In this document: positions 11,251 to 23,232 of the stretch, in pieces
Layout: each line of letters starts with the position of its first letter
Position numbering within the stretch: the stretch's first letter is position 1
From: Coriaria nepalensis
Lineage: Eukaryota > Streptophyta > Magnoliopsida > Cucurbitales > Coriariaceae
NCBI GenBank assembly: GCA_027186245.1
Contig: CP114482.1
Coordinates: 32,507,209-32,571,208, forward strand
DNA length: 64,000 nt
Reading direction: 5' to 3'
Position numbers and translations under genes: made by a program
Notes under the pieces: generated by a model
What the model was told of the DNA's origin: nothing
Seen by the model: only the letters and a program-made list of their open reading frames with translations
Databases searched by the model: none

Positions 11251-12140
11251 TATGTGCATCTTGTTGCAATCCTTGAATTAGAGAAACTTTGTTTAGTAGA
11301 CCTTGTTTTTCACCTTTAACTGTCAAGCACTTATCAAGGTCTTTCTAGAGAACCTATAGCATCGAGAACCTATAGCAAAGTTAGCAAATTTGTAATGTTA
11401 CTCTTGATTTGCTTATAGGAATTATAAATTCTTGCTTTGCCCTTAGTTACTAAAAACCAATTACTTACGAAGTTAGGAACTATATCGTGATAAGAATCTT
11501 GTATGAATCGTAACACTTATTAGAAAATTTCGACTTTACTTTCTTGTGTATAGCACAAACTACTTTACATGAAGATGTTAATTAAGTTAACCTATGGTCC
11601 CAAAAGCTGGAGCTATTAGGTAAGGAGCCCAACAATGTATATCAAGTATCGTGGTCCCTAATGTTCCCCTCATTGCCAAACATTTGGAAGAAATTTGGAC
11701 CTTGCATATGTAATTAGATGACAAATAAGTAAAGGCAGAAGCATATAATCTGCATATAAAAGAAATGAGGAGCTATATTATTTGAACTTGAGACCTATGC
11801 GAAGACTATATTAAGTACTGATTGTCCTAGAAGCTCAAGCTGTTAGGAAGCCGGTCAAACAATATATATCAAGCATTGAGAAAACTAACAATGTTGTTAC
11901 TTCAAATCACAAAGAGAACATGGAAGTAAAGTGTGAGGGATATGTAGGATTTTGAATAGTAATCAGTTATCTTAAATCTTTCTCTGTATAAGCCTATATA
12001 ATTTCATTGTTATCTTGACCTTTACAGATTGGAAATCTTTTTTACATGTTTGCGGTAACCAAACTCTAAATTTTCATTATTTTCTCCATCTCTATGAACA
12101 TTACCAATATTACGAGCATCGGCGAGTCTAAAATTTGAAA
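11251..12140. other. No recognisable gene
   Basis: No supported coding sequence. Two related copies of a short motif are present: AAAAGCTGGAGCTATTAGG-AAGGAGCCCAACAATGTATATCAAG near 11600 and AGAAGCTCAAGCTGTTAGGAAGCCGGTCAAACAATATATATCAAG near 11830. This is a type of dispersed repeat I cannot classify. The block lies between the PHD pseudogene and the minus-strand open frame, still inside the composite element. Confidence 0.4.
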
Positions 12141-12150
12141 GATTAAGTAG

Positions 12151-12540
12151 TCAACTAGTCTCTTGGACATACGTAGCATTTATACTTTTAAGAATCAACC
12201 TCACATATAATGGAGATCTACTAGTATCGGAATGCAAGTGGACTAAGAAGAGCTTCACATCAAAGTCCTTCTTCATAAAGATAGGACACTCATATAAAGG
12301 GGATGCTAGCTTGTATGATTGTTCCAAACCAATTTCATTTCTATCAACTTCGATGGCTTCATAAACGACATCCGACTGTTCAGTATAACTTACGTTAGTT
12401 TCAATTGCAGAACCTATCATTACTGCCGAGTCCTTTAGACACCACCAATACTTTAAGCTGGTCTCATCCATTTCCCATTCCATATCATAGTATAAGCCTA
12501 TAAACATTCCAGGAAAAATCACTCCTGAAAAATAAGAATA
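12151..12540 (-). CDS. Unidentified exon-like open frame inside the Ulp1 element
   Basis: A minus-strand frame of about 125 codons. Its upstream end looks like a spliced exon: TTATTTTTCAG followed by GAGTGATTTTTCCTGG near 12535. The protein starts VIFPGMFIGLYYDMEWEMDE, has SLKYWWCLKDSAVMIG in the middle and ends near SINATYVQETS and a stop. I recognise no domain, signal peptide or transmembrane helix. Its amino-acid composition is more protein-like than that of the AT-rich surroundings. It is flanked by the palindromic array at 12560-13080, so any upstream exon would lie across that array. It may be a gene fragment captured by the element. Function unknown. Confidence 0.3.
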   Translation of the reverse strand, partial: YSYFSGVIFPGMFIGLYYDMEWEMDETSLKYWWCLKDSAVMIGSAIETNVSYTEQSDVVYEAIEVDRNEIGLEQSYKLASPLYECPIFMKKDFDVKLFLVHLHSDTSRSPLYVRLILKSINATYVQETS

Positions 12541-12559
12541 ATTCTAAATCAGTATCTTA

Positions 12560-13080
12560 ATTATATTAACATACCTGAAACAAATGACCCGTTGATATAT
12601 TAATATTCAAAGCGTCATAAAAGATAGACCCTTAGAGCATAATGAGTTAATTGTTTATATCAATGGGTCGGATAAAAATGAACCATTGACATCAATGGTT
12701 GATTATTTTATGACCCGTTAATATATCAATAGTTCAATCTAGCCATCGATTTTGGAGGTCAGAAACTTAAACCAATGACTCAATGGGAGATCTGACTACC
12801 CATCAAGCGATCATATTTGGAGGTTAGAGATTACTTTAGGTAAGTTTTATGACCCGTTGATATCAATGGTCCATAATGTATGAGACCGTTGATATCAGCA
12901 GGTAAGTGTTATGAACTGTTGATATCAATGATCCATAATGTACTGAACCGTTAACTTCAACATGTAAGTTTTCTAAGCCGTTGATTTCAACGGTCTTTAA
13001 TGTAAGGAACTGCTGATATCCATGGTCTATAATGTAAGGAACTATTGATATCAACAGGTATCATGTTTGAAAAAATGAGT
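12560..13080. repeat. Palindromic tandem array, about 30-32 bp units
   Basis: From about 12845 to 13070 some seven units follow one another. Each opens with CCGTTGATATCAA or a variant and alternates between a 32-base form ending GGTCCATAATGTAxxxAA and a 30-base form ending in AGGTAAGTxTTATGAA, so the higher-order period is about 62. The core GTTGATATCAAC is a perfect palindrome. The 12570-12840 part has looser units including the CCATCGATTTTGGAGGTC type. This probably marks the right part of the composite Ulp1 element. Confidence 0.7.
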
Positions 13081-15394
13081 CAAGAGTAAAGTACCGATGC
13101 AATATTTGTTTAAATATCTAATGAAGTGAATGTTTGTAGATGAATGATCTGAAGAAGGATCCACAGAAAAATGATGAAGAATCAAAACAATATAGAATAA
13201 GTAATGCAGAAGAAGAAAATTTCCATTAAAGAGAAAGGTAGACTCATGATTTCAATAGAAAGATATGTAGGAAATAAGTAACATGTTTGGATATCTCCCA
13301 AAAAATTATCCCAATCCTTTATCAAATCACCCCTTCCCAAAATACTCGGCCATTAATTTTAGCCTAAAACATCGTTATCACTGCCATACACTTTTGGCAC
13401 CAACTCACCAAATAATTATCTCTCTCCCCCGAACTATACATCTAAACGGTTTCGATCGGAATAATGAGCAGGAGAGATGAAGCAATCACCATCTGGCGGC
13501 CATTCCCTTCTCCGCTTCATTCCTCCTCTTCCACCAACTTCTCTATACTATGATCACGTTACACATCAACAGTGTAGTTATCCTGAATCATTCTCAACTT
13601 TCTGTTAGTCTTCTTATGACGACTTCCGATAGATATGGTGATAGCGATGGGGTGATCTCCTCAACGACTATCTCTAAGCTCCTCTCTTTGTTTCAGGTCG
13701 TCCTTATTTGCCTCTCTTCACTCACATCTAAAGTTGTTTGCCATTTCGCTGAAATTTGGTTTTTGTTCTGCTTCAGTTTGTACATTCGATGATTATAATT
13801 TGATAACTATATACAAAATGCTTTAATTAGGATTGCTTCCCTCTTAATGGTGTATGAGCTATGACCATTTCATTTCATTCATTTAATGTTGACTTAAGTA
13901 TAATCAATCGGTCTTTATTACTTAGAATGACTTGAAATGATTAAAAATTTGTAGATTTTGAAATTTATACTTATTATTCTCATGTATTCACTTGTCTATG
14001 AATTTAGAAAATTATAGGGTTTGGTGTTGAGTTTTAAGGCTAGGTTTATCAAACTCCAACTCTTTGCATTTTCTAGAAAGAAAATGATTGCTTAAAATAT
14101 GTTCTATCTAGTTGTTTGCTGGAATATGTAGTTGTGTTGCAAAAATTTATCCAATTGCACGCCACTTCAAATTAATTATCTGAATCTCTTGATGTTCTTA
14201 CCGATATGAGTGATGGGAAAGTATATATCCATGTTTGCTTCCATCTCTATCGGGAAATCCTTGGAAGGACGACTACTTCTTGCCATGTTCAACTTGACTC
14301 ACATTGGTAAGCATTTTTAGGATTGTGGCATTTTTCTCTTGGGGTTTATATATAAGTTTTACAATTTGAGTTGTATCATGCCTGCGACTAAAGAGTATTC
14401 CACGAGCAAGTCAGTGATTGATGTCAAAGAGTTGATTATAAGAAAACAATCCAGAGTTCCCCCTTCTTCTGGATATGGATGTTGTTTAACTTCCTAATAC
14501 TTCAGATGTGGCATAGAAAAGGGTCCATGTGCATGACGTAGAAGTGGGTTCATATCTCTTGGTTGGAGTTTGTGAGGTATGTGATGACAATTTTATACCT
14601 TCTTTTTACCATGGTTTTGTAGATATTAGACACGATAAAAAAAACAAGTGATTATTGTATCTAGTACTTTGTTCAAAGCATTTGGCCCATTGTATATGAG
14701 TTGCTTTCTTGTTAGGTTTAGCCATGATATAATTTGATAGTTAATCGAAGTGTTATTGAATTAATAGAGCTTGTAAATATAAATATATTATTAATACTTC
14801 TTAAAGTACCAATACATGAGATTCTTCAGAGATTTGTTCTATTTTTCTCTCTTAAACCTCTACAGTTCTTGAAAAAATATATAATAGAATATGTGCGCAT
14901 CATAACAAGGGCTTATATTGTGTTAGTTTGTTCCTATAGATTGTAAGGCTTACCACGGTTTGACATTGTATTTCTTTCATTATCAATTAATATCTATGTC
15001 TAAAATATTTTATTATATGGAAGATGCTATTTAATAGTTGTCTGATGCTAAAATTTTCATTTTTAACACATGGCAGAGGAATATTATAAAGATAGATTAA
15101 AGGCATTAAAATCTGCTAAAGTTAGAGCCGTTCACTTGTTGAATCATCTGCATAAAGCTTGAATCAACTAAGTGATCAGTTAGCTATCTAGGAAAAAATC
15201 AGCCAAGAGAAGACGATTAGGGGGAGGAGGCACACCAATTGGCATGCAGCCGGTGCTGGACGAGCACAAAATGGCACTCATCCACCCAAAAGGTCCATCT
15301 TTTAATTGTGCTAAGGGTTTTCCTTTAAATGGGGCTAGTTCCACATTTTTTTTCTAGACCTTTTAAATGTATAATGCCCATCATACCCAATAGG
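13081..15394. other. No clear gene; possible degraded coding bits
   Basis: Two open frames on the plus strand (13283-13480 and 13550-13792) show no domain. Stretches that look protein-like are near 14176-14310 (LDVLTDMSDGKVYIHVCFHL, then REILGRTTTSCHVQLDSHW) and near 15073-15165 (AEEYYKDRLKALKSAKVRA, then VHLLNHLHKA). They are too short and interrupted to assign. A relic of an ordinary plant gene is possible. I see no transposon hallmark in this stretch. Confidence 0.3.
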
Positions 15395-15911
15395 TATGAC
15401 TTGATATCACAATTTGATATGATTAGAAGTGACAGTAGTTAAGAGTTCTAAAAAAGGTGAATCATTGGGTATTTATTAATACAGAAAGTTTGTAGAGTTT
15501 AGGGTGATAAGTTTTAGAAAATGTAGGCATACAAATAAAAGATAAATGTAGCGGAAGTAATATTTAAAATTTATTCACATCATATCCTAGCATACATAGT
15601 TTCTAACAAGATTTATTATCCAAAAATTATATCATAGATAATTGTTTTTTTTACAAAAAGCACATTAAATCCCATCAATATTAACATCAAGATTGGGTTA
15701 AAATGGATACCTTTCTTCTTGAATAATTTGACACAAAACTCTTCTTAAATGAGATGAGAAGAGACCACATCTTCGGTATCTAACCTTAATCCACATAATT
15801 TATTTTACATAGTTAAGATTCTACTTAAGGTTTCAACTCATGAAATAATAAGTTCAGAAAAATGGATGGGAGAAAACATTTTTTTCTCTTTCATGAATTT
15901 TGGCCAAGGAT
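15395..15911. repeat. Duplicate of the C1-LTR / C0-LTR junction
   Basis: About 518 bp that repeats 16160-16680 at a distance of about 768 bp. Both copies join the same two unrelated repeats at the same point. The left part is plus-orientation C1 LTR sequence (AAAAAGGTGAAxCATTGGGTA to GTTxAGGGTGAxAAG). The right part is the minus-orientation C0 LTR end (TTAGxAAAxGTAGxCATxCAAATAAAAGATAAATG). The shared junction shows that this piece arose by duplication after C0 had inserted into C1. Confidence 0.65.
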
Positions 15912-16288
15912 GCTAATAGTCATATAATTGTCATAGTGAGATATGACAATTCGGAAAGAATATTACATGCGCTATCATTGAGAGAGAATAATGATATTCT
16001 CATAATCATCGATACTAGAAAATATTAGAATAGGCTTTTAAGTAATTAGTAGAGACTTAGTAACTAAAAGTGATCACTTAAAAAATCTCATTGATAATTA
16101 TATTGATTGTTAGTAGGATTTGTCCGACGACTATGGTACTTGTAATTCTCAAACCCGAGATCACAACCGGGAAGTAATGTACCTAATATCATGATTTGAT
16201 TTGATTAGATATGATAGTAGTTAGTTAGGAGTTTTGAAAAAGGTGAACCATTGGGTAATAATTATTAGACAGAAAGTCTGTAGAGTTC
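15912..16288 (+). mobile_element. First part of the C1 5' LTR, left of the nested C0 element
   Basis: Aligns by eye with 32012-32376 in the intact C1 3' LTR, for example ATGATxTTCTCATAATCATCGATA and AATTATATTxATTGTTAGTxxGATTT. The remainder of the same LTR continues at 25303, on the far side of C0. Roughly the first 350 bases of the LTR are missing here and are replaced by the duplicated junction piece. Confidence 0.65.
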
Positions 16289-18070
16289 AGGGTGACAAGT
16301 GTTAGGAAACGTAGACATGCAAATAAAAGATAAATGAGTGGAAGTAATATTTAGAATTTATTCAGATCGTATCCTAACATGCATAATTTCTAACAAGATC
16401 GATTATACAACAATTATATCTTAGATAATGTTTTTTTTTAATAGAAAATATAGTAAATCCCATCAATATTAATGTCAATATTATTAGGTTAAAATGGATA
16501 CATTTCTTCTTGAATAATTTGACACACAACTCTTCTTAAATGAGATGGGAGGATAGCACATCTTCGTTCTCTAACCTTAGTCCACACGATTGGTTTTGCA
16601 TAGTTGAGATTCTACTTAAAATTTCAACTTATGAAATAATAAGTTCAAGGAAAAGGATGGGAGAAAACATTTTTTTTCTCTCTTATGAATTTTGGCCAAA
16701 GGTGCTAATAAGGAAGCTTTTTTTGGGCTAAGCCCGTAGGTGATATTTATAGGCACAACTAGATTATAGTTTCCTAATCACATTTGGTTTCCTAGTTGCC
16801 TAAAACATCTTATCACCTTAAGTTGTAATTTCTCTTAAAACTCCTGAGAGATAAAATAGGTCAAAGCCACATATATGGCTAGAAACCCTTATGGATTATA
16901 CCCGTATTTAATCAACAATTTGATTAATTTGTCTCATACAAATCCAATTAATAATCAAACTCATTAACCCTTTAATGTCTGATTATTAATACAAATATTT
17001 TGGACACTTTTATAATTAAATTAAAGTCATCTATAACTTATTAATTTCTAATTAAATTAATGCCACAATTAGTTGTGCTAGCAGAGCTACATAACATTAA
17101 ATGAAAAAATTAATAATTAACAGTTTACCCTTATAATCAAACTATAAGTGAAATTATAATTTTACTCCTAAAATTGTTTTGGTCTATTTTTCCATTTTCT
17201 CCAACGAAACTTAAACTGAGTTACTATGAATCTTATGTGTGTGACCAATTAGATTCTACATCAGGCCGATAGCAAGATTTCATAAACACGTAATTATTTT
17301 ATTTTATTTCAAATTAAATTTTTTTAATTTAGGACAACCTTTTAAATTAAATAGTTAAATTAATCACCTCATGATTCAATAACTTCAAACCTCTCTAAGT
17401 CAAGATTGACATCTAGTAAAGTGTCAAGATTACTAAGAAGATGAGAAGTATCATCTTCTGAAAGAACATGTTATGACTATAGTATGCTTATAATAACAAT
17501 CCCTCCATCTTACCAATATCCTAATTCGTTCTAGAAAATGATTTAACTGTTAAACCCTAATTGACAAATCATGGTGTCTTAGGTCTAAGGATGACATTGA
17601 AAATAGTCACTTGATAATTCTTATTAACAATTAGTATTAATTACCATTGATCATTATCTAATTATGACCTTCAGCACCTTTCATCTTTACTGAGCCTCCA
17701 CACAATCATCATGGTGTTTTACTAACACCACCGAATGTGAGATTGGCCACCCTAACAATTAGGTGATGGACTGCATGATTATCTATTTGGATTAATCGAT
17801 GTCTATTCACAAGATCGTACGACAATGAATCGTGTATATCTTTAAAGCTTTTATCGACTCGAGTCTCTACTAGCATGATCTTTATCATGGTCTCTAGAGT
17901 ACATAACTCAAAATATTAAACTATATCATGATATGCATTTATAGAGCATATAATTTTAATTCCAACAGAATTAATAAATATGATAATAACAACTGACTTT
18001 CATTAATGATAATAAATAATGTCGTACTAATATATGCTCAAAGATATTAACATCAATATCTTACTAGAAA
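16289..18070 (-). mobile_element. 3' LTR of minus-strand copia element C0
   Basis: In forward orientation it opens with TGTTAGGAAACGTAG, the complement of an LTR end in CTAACA. It matches 23233-25294 (the 5' LTR of C0) and, reverse-complemented, the isolated LTR at 45165-47167. Shared landmarks include AAATAAAAGATAAATG, ATTTxGGTTAAAAxGGATA, CTCTACTAGCATGATC and CTTTCATTAATGATAATAAATAATGTC. The inner end is truncated: the expected LTR start is missing and near 18070 the LTR joins pol sequence directly. Confidence 0.75.
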
Positions 18071-18074
18071 CTAG

Positions 18075-21000
18075 AGTTTTTGAAACTCTCAATTTTCAAG
18101 TTAGAACCTCCATAAAGTAATAACATCTCTTTAGTCCTTCTCAAGTGCCTAAGAATGCTCTTGACAACAATCAAATACTTTTTGACTCGGATTTCCTTGA
18201 AACCTCCTTATAACACTTAGAGCATAAGCAACATTTGGTCTCGTACATAGCATATCATACATGATGGTTCCTATTGCCGAAGAATAAGGGATTCATCTCA
18301 TCTCATCTCATCTCTCTCTGATTGTGTCTTGGGAGACATATTCTTGGAGAGGTAGATTCCATGACTCATTGGCAGGAGTCTTCTCTTAGTATCTTTCATT
18401 CTAAACCTCTTTAGCACTTTATCTATGTATTTCGACTAGGTCAAGCATAGTAGTCTTCTCGATCTATCTCTATAGATCTTTATTCCTAGAATATAAGCTG
18501 CTTCACCCAAATCTTTCATTGAAAAGTTCTTTAATAGCCATAACTTTATAGATTGTAACATACCAACATCATCCTCAATGAGTAGTATCTCATCCACGTA
18601 TAGAATTATGAAAGCAACAGAGCTCCTAGTAACTTTCTTGCAAACACATAAATCATCTTGATTCTTAATATAATCAAACAATTTGATCGTTTCATCGAAA
18701 TAAATGTTCTAACTCCGAGATTCTTATTTAAGGCCAGATATGGACCTTTGTAACTTACACAACTTCTTTTTGTTTTTTTGGTCCGTGAAGCCCTCGGGTT
18801 GTATCATATACACATCCTCCTGGAGGAAGCCATTTAGGAAGGCTATTTTTACATCCATTTGTTAGGTCATAATCATGGTATGTTGTAATGGCAAATAATA
18901 TTTGAATGGATTTAGTCATTGTAATGGGTGAGATTATTTCCTTATAATTGATTCCTTCTCTTTGTCTATAACACTTTGCAACTAATCTAGCCTTATAGGT
19001 TTCTTTCCATCTACCTTGATTTTCTTCTTACAGACCCACTTGCATCCTATAGAAACTACTCATTTAGGTACATCCACCAAGTCCCATACTTTGTTGGCAT
19101 ACATGGAATCCATTTCAAATCTCATGGCTATACTTATAGCCATTTCTCAAAATCTAAGCTATTAATAGCCTCAGATTAAATCGTAGGATTATTATCTATG
19201 ATCGGCACATTACTAGGATTTTCTACTAGAAATCCATAACGCTTTGGCCACCTAGGTATTGTATTAGATCTATGAACATTCTATATATTCTAAGGTATAA
19301 CAACATCATCTTTTGGAGGTACCACAACTGAAAGTTGTGGGGTAACAGGATCATCGATCCAAAAATTATTTTGTGTACATAAACTTCATTCAGTTCAATC
19401 TCGCCCCCACTATTCTTTTCGAAAAGGAATTCCTTCTCTAAGAAGTTGATGTGTTTGTCAACAAACACCTTCTTCTCAGTGGGATGATAAAAGTATTATC
19501 CCAAAATTTCATTTAGATACCCCACAAAATAACATTTCTCGGATCTCGCCTCCAACTTTTCTGCTTCTTGCTTCTTGGCATAAGCATGGAAACCCCATAC
19601 GTGAATATGGTTAAAGCTTGCTCTTCTGCCTTTCCATATTTCATATAGTGTTGAAGAAAGAGACTTTGAAGGTATCATGTTAATTATGTAATCAGAGGTT
19701 TTTAGGGCATTTGATAAAGGTAGATCGATAAAACTCCTCATGGACCTAATGATCCCTAAGAGGGTTTAATTTCTCCTCTCAGACATGTCATTCAACTTTG
19801 TTGTTCTGAGAGGGGTCCATTATAAGATCATACAATTCTCTTTCAGGTAGCCAAGAAATTTGTGGCTCAAGTATTTACCACTTCAATCTGATCAAAGTAT
19901 ATTAATAGTTTTGCTTAATTATTTTTCTACTTCATTCTTATGTTCCTTGAATTTCTCAAATGATTCACAAGTTGGCATTGATTCCAAATCAAACGGATTT
20001 AAGTATCCATTTTTATGCAACTTTTGAATCATTGTTTCATTGGCATGACCTAATCAACAATGTTATAGGTATGTTTGATTCAGATCAAACTTTCTTTTCT
20101 TTACTTGTTTATATTGAGGAAAGTTTCATGTTTTCCCTAAAATAAACTATCCATATGGAAAACTAAAATATTGTCATTGATGGAAAAGGAAAACTCTTCC
20201 TTATCAGGTTTAGAGACGGATATAATATTTCAAATTAAAGAAAGTGCATAATAACAATGTCTTAAATCCAAAACTAATCCCGAAGGATAAACTAAACTAT
20301 AAGTGCCTATAGCTAAAACACCAACTCATGCTCTATTTCCAACTTATAGGTCCACTTCACATTTCTTTATAATTCACCTACTTCTTAGGTTTTGCACATT
20401 ATTACAAATATGAGAGCCACAATGGGTATCTAATACCCAAGTAGATAAATCACTACAAGAAAGGTTAACTTCAATCATGAATATATCTGAAGTGGCATCA
20501 CTATGCCTTTTGAGATGTGCAAGACACTTCTTGCAATCTCTCTTCCAATGTTCGGGTTCTTCACTATGGAAACACTTTTTGTCCTTGCTTTTATTGATTA
20601 ACTCCTCTATTATTTGTATGCAATTATGCAATTCTTACAAGTTCATGTCAACTTTAACCATTTAACAATTGCGTACAAATGGAGTAAACGAATTAGGAAG
20701 TGATTGTAATACTAAGTCAATCATCAGTTTAGTATCTATTTCCAAGCCTAGAGTCTCTAGCTTGTCAATGTACACAATCCTCTCATGCACATATTCACTA
20801 AAAGAGGTGCTTACGATCATCTTTAGGTGAAATAATATCTTGGATAACTCATAGATATCCCTTCAACTATCATCCCTATATATTGCTTTAAGGTTATTGA
20901 TAATCTCAATAGCGTGGAATATGCCATAATGGACATGGAGCTCAACAATCATTATCGCAAGCATAATGATTTGCACTTTATTGTCTTGCTTCAGCTATTT

Positions 21001-21110
21001 GTTCCATGACCGCTTGATTTAGAACATCCTACAAGTGCTCATATATGAGAATGATTCTAATACTTCTATACCAGTCTGTAAAATTGGTTCCATCCAATTT
21101 ATTTTATTTA
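18075..21110 (-). pseudogene. gag-pol of copia element C0, multiply broken
   Basis: Ty1/copia polyprotein read right to left, with many stops. Gag starts near 21095 with KLDGTNFTDWYRSIRIIL and continues with LMIDLVLQSLPNSFTPFV near 20710. A zinc-knuckle remnant (CFHSEEPEHWKRDCKKC) and the protease motif STWVLDTHCGSHICN near 20430 follow; DTGCGSHIC is usual, so the Gly is replaced by His. Integrase C-terminal sequence is at 19496-19741 (FNHIHVWGFHAY). Reverse transcriptase is at 18436-18681 with YVDEILLIED (YVDD is usual) and FSMKDLGEAAYILGIKIY. Near 18170 an RNase H-region remnant (ILRHLRRTKEMLLLYGG) abuts the LTR. The element cannot move by itself. Confidence 0.85.
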
Positions 21111-22560
21111 AGAATCAATTTCATTTATCAGACATTACAAACTACATAACACATAAAAACAAAACACAACAACATAAGCAAATATGCATAAAATACTAAC
21201 TATCAAAAATTTCAAAAGTCGCATAAAATTTTCGGTATCTCCCATTATTTTATTTCGAATTATATTTACCTCTTTAATATAAGATGAGAGAAAAAAAATT
21301 TCTTTGTGGGAAAAAGATCCAACCATCTTATTATAACTCCTATATATTCGTTGCCAATCATAATAAAATGAAAGGTAGCAAATTTCTTTGCAGTTACATC
21401 TTATGTAAATTTTTTTTTTTACCTCTAAGAAAATATAATCTTACGTGTTCATAGCCAATTATATTTTTCTATTGGAGCTTAACTGAATCACTCTTAGTAC
21501 ATGCATATGCATGGGTCCACATTTAGAAAGAAGTATTACTCAATCACGCATCTCGTGCTAAGATAATACACATGCATACCGAAAAATATATTAGTCCCCA
21601 CATGTCCATGGCCTTCCTATATCCATGAAAATATGACATATATTATAATATTCGGAAGGTAAGTTATGAAACAATCTTACAACCAATTTCAGCTCAATAT
21701 AATCAAAAGAAGGATTTCAAGAAGTCTCATCACAACAACCATATATATATCCTGCTCTATCTTGTAGTATTTAAATATGATGTGATAACATATTTAACTA
21801 AGCATATATATATATATATATATTTCATGATGCATGTACATTTAACACCTTAAATTATATACATCTAATGCATGAACATGTTAAAATAATTTTAATTATT
21901 CATATATTATTTCTTATTTTATTTCGTAATGCATGTTTATGGAATTTAAAAAATTCAACTCTTTTTTAATTCATTCTAATCATTCAATAGCACAATTAAA
22001 CAATCAAAATTTAATTTCTTAACTCTTTAAGGATACTTGCCAAAAACATCAACTTTTTGTATTTGGAAAGTTTCCTAATTAAGTCATTTTCAAAATGATA
22101 TTTATTATTTTGAAAAATTTCCTATTTTAGATCCACTTCTAAACTTAATAAGCATACCAAACGAGTTTTTTCCAATTAAATGCCCCAAAAACTATTTATG
22201 ATAATTTAATTCCATGTTTGATAAATATTAAAAAATACATATAAATAATTTATATTATTTTATCATACATTATCATTAAACATATTATCCAATCATAATT
22301 TATCCAATTAAAATAAAATTTTAGTCAATTAATTAAAATATTAGATTTTAAGAAAGTAACCAAAATAAAACCTAATCCAATTAAGGTATCCACGGCGACA
22401 CTTGCCACCGCTAGCACGAACGCACATAACAGCTTGTGGGGAGCCACGAGTAGCAGTGTTGCCATGTGTGAGAAGGCTCACATGCGTGGCGATGTTAAGC
22501 TACATCTGCAGTCTCAAAGATTTTTTTTTTTTTTTTTGGTTATATTAGTATCTTAGGAAA
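21111..22560 (-). mobile_element. 5' leader of copia element C0
   Basis: AT-rich non-coding leader between gag and the captured carboxypeptidase piece. Reverse-complemented, it resembles the leaders of C1 and C2, for example the TTTGGAAAGTTTCC and AGTTAAGGAAAATG blocks at 37660-37720 and the CATGAACATGTTAA and ATGCATGTACAT blocks. A GC-richer stretch at 22385-22510 matches the kind of sequence seen near the primer site of C2 (36640-36890). A (TA)n run lies at 21802-21822. Confidence 0.6.
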
Positions 22561-22599
22561 ATTTCTTACTACACCACTGATTTTCGATATAAATTACAG

Positions 22600-23051
22600 A
22601 TATATAGGAGTCGGAACCGACAATGCGTCGCAATTGTTTTATTACTTTGTGGAGTCGGAGAGGAGTCCATCTGAAGACCCATTCATGCTCTGGCTAACCG
22701 GAGGGCCTGGTTGCTCCGTTCTGTCTGCCTTCTTTTATGAAAGCGGTACCTTCCTTTCTCTCTAGCTAGCTAGTCTCTTCTTCTACTTCTAAGTTCTAAC
22801 TACCTTTCCTCTTATATGTTTGACTTGACCCATGCCATTATATCAAATCTATGTTGTCCCAGACCGTCAATTTAGACAATTCAAACGATACTTTAAATCC
22901 AAGTTCAAATTCATTCATTAGATTAATTAACTAAATAGTTATCTCGTCGTAACTAAGTTACGTCATTAATGCAGGTCCTATAATGTTTGATTATGTAAAC
23001 TTCAACGGCAGCTTTCCGACTCTAATTGATAACCCTTATACATGGACGAAG
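22600..23051 (+). pseudogene. Serine carboxypeptidase-like gene fragment (two exons)
   Basis: Two adjacent exons of an SCPL (peptidase S10) gene of the clade that includes acyltransferases. Exon a, 22600-22745, follows AAATTACAG and reads [16 protein letters not shown], then [25 protein letters not shown] is the oxyanion-hole motif. It is followed by GT. Exon b, 22975-23051, follows ATGCAG and reads GPIMFDYVNFNGSFPTL and NPYTWTK before GT. The phases join correctly across the 229-bp intron. The upstream exon with the signal peptide and all downstream exons, including the catalytic Ser, Asp and His, are absent. The piece lies on the opposite strand to C0, between its leader and its 5' LTR. No stop interrupts the exons. 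Confidence 0.88.
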
Positions 23052-23232
23052 GTTAGGAAAAAATAAATAAATATATATAATTATAAAGTAAAGTTTTGAA
23101 ACAATCAATTTTTATATTTTGCAAATTTCATCCTAATTCACTTTTAGGCAACTTTGAAATTCCAAGAACAAACTTTTAAATGCATCAAAATCATAAAAAA
23201 AAAATATTTTTTTCAATAAGACTTTTGCTCTT

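Noticed and set aside
13283..13792. Two plus-strand frames as a small two-exon gene
   Set aside because: No domain, no convincing splice pair between them, and no support from composition.
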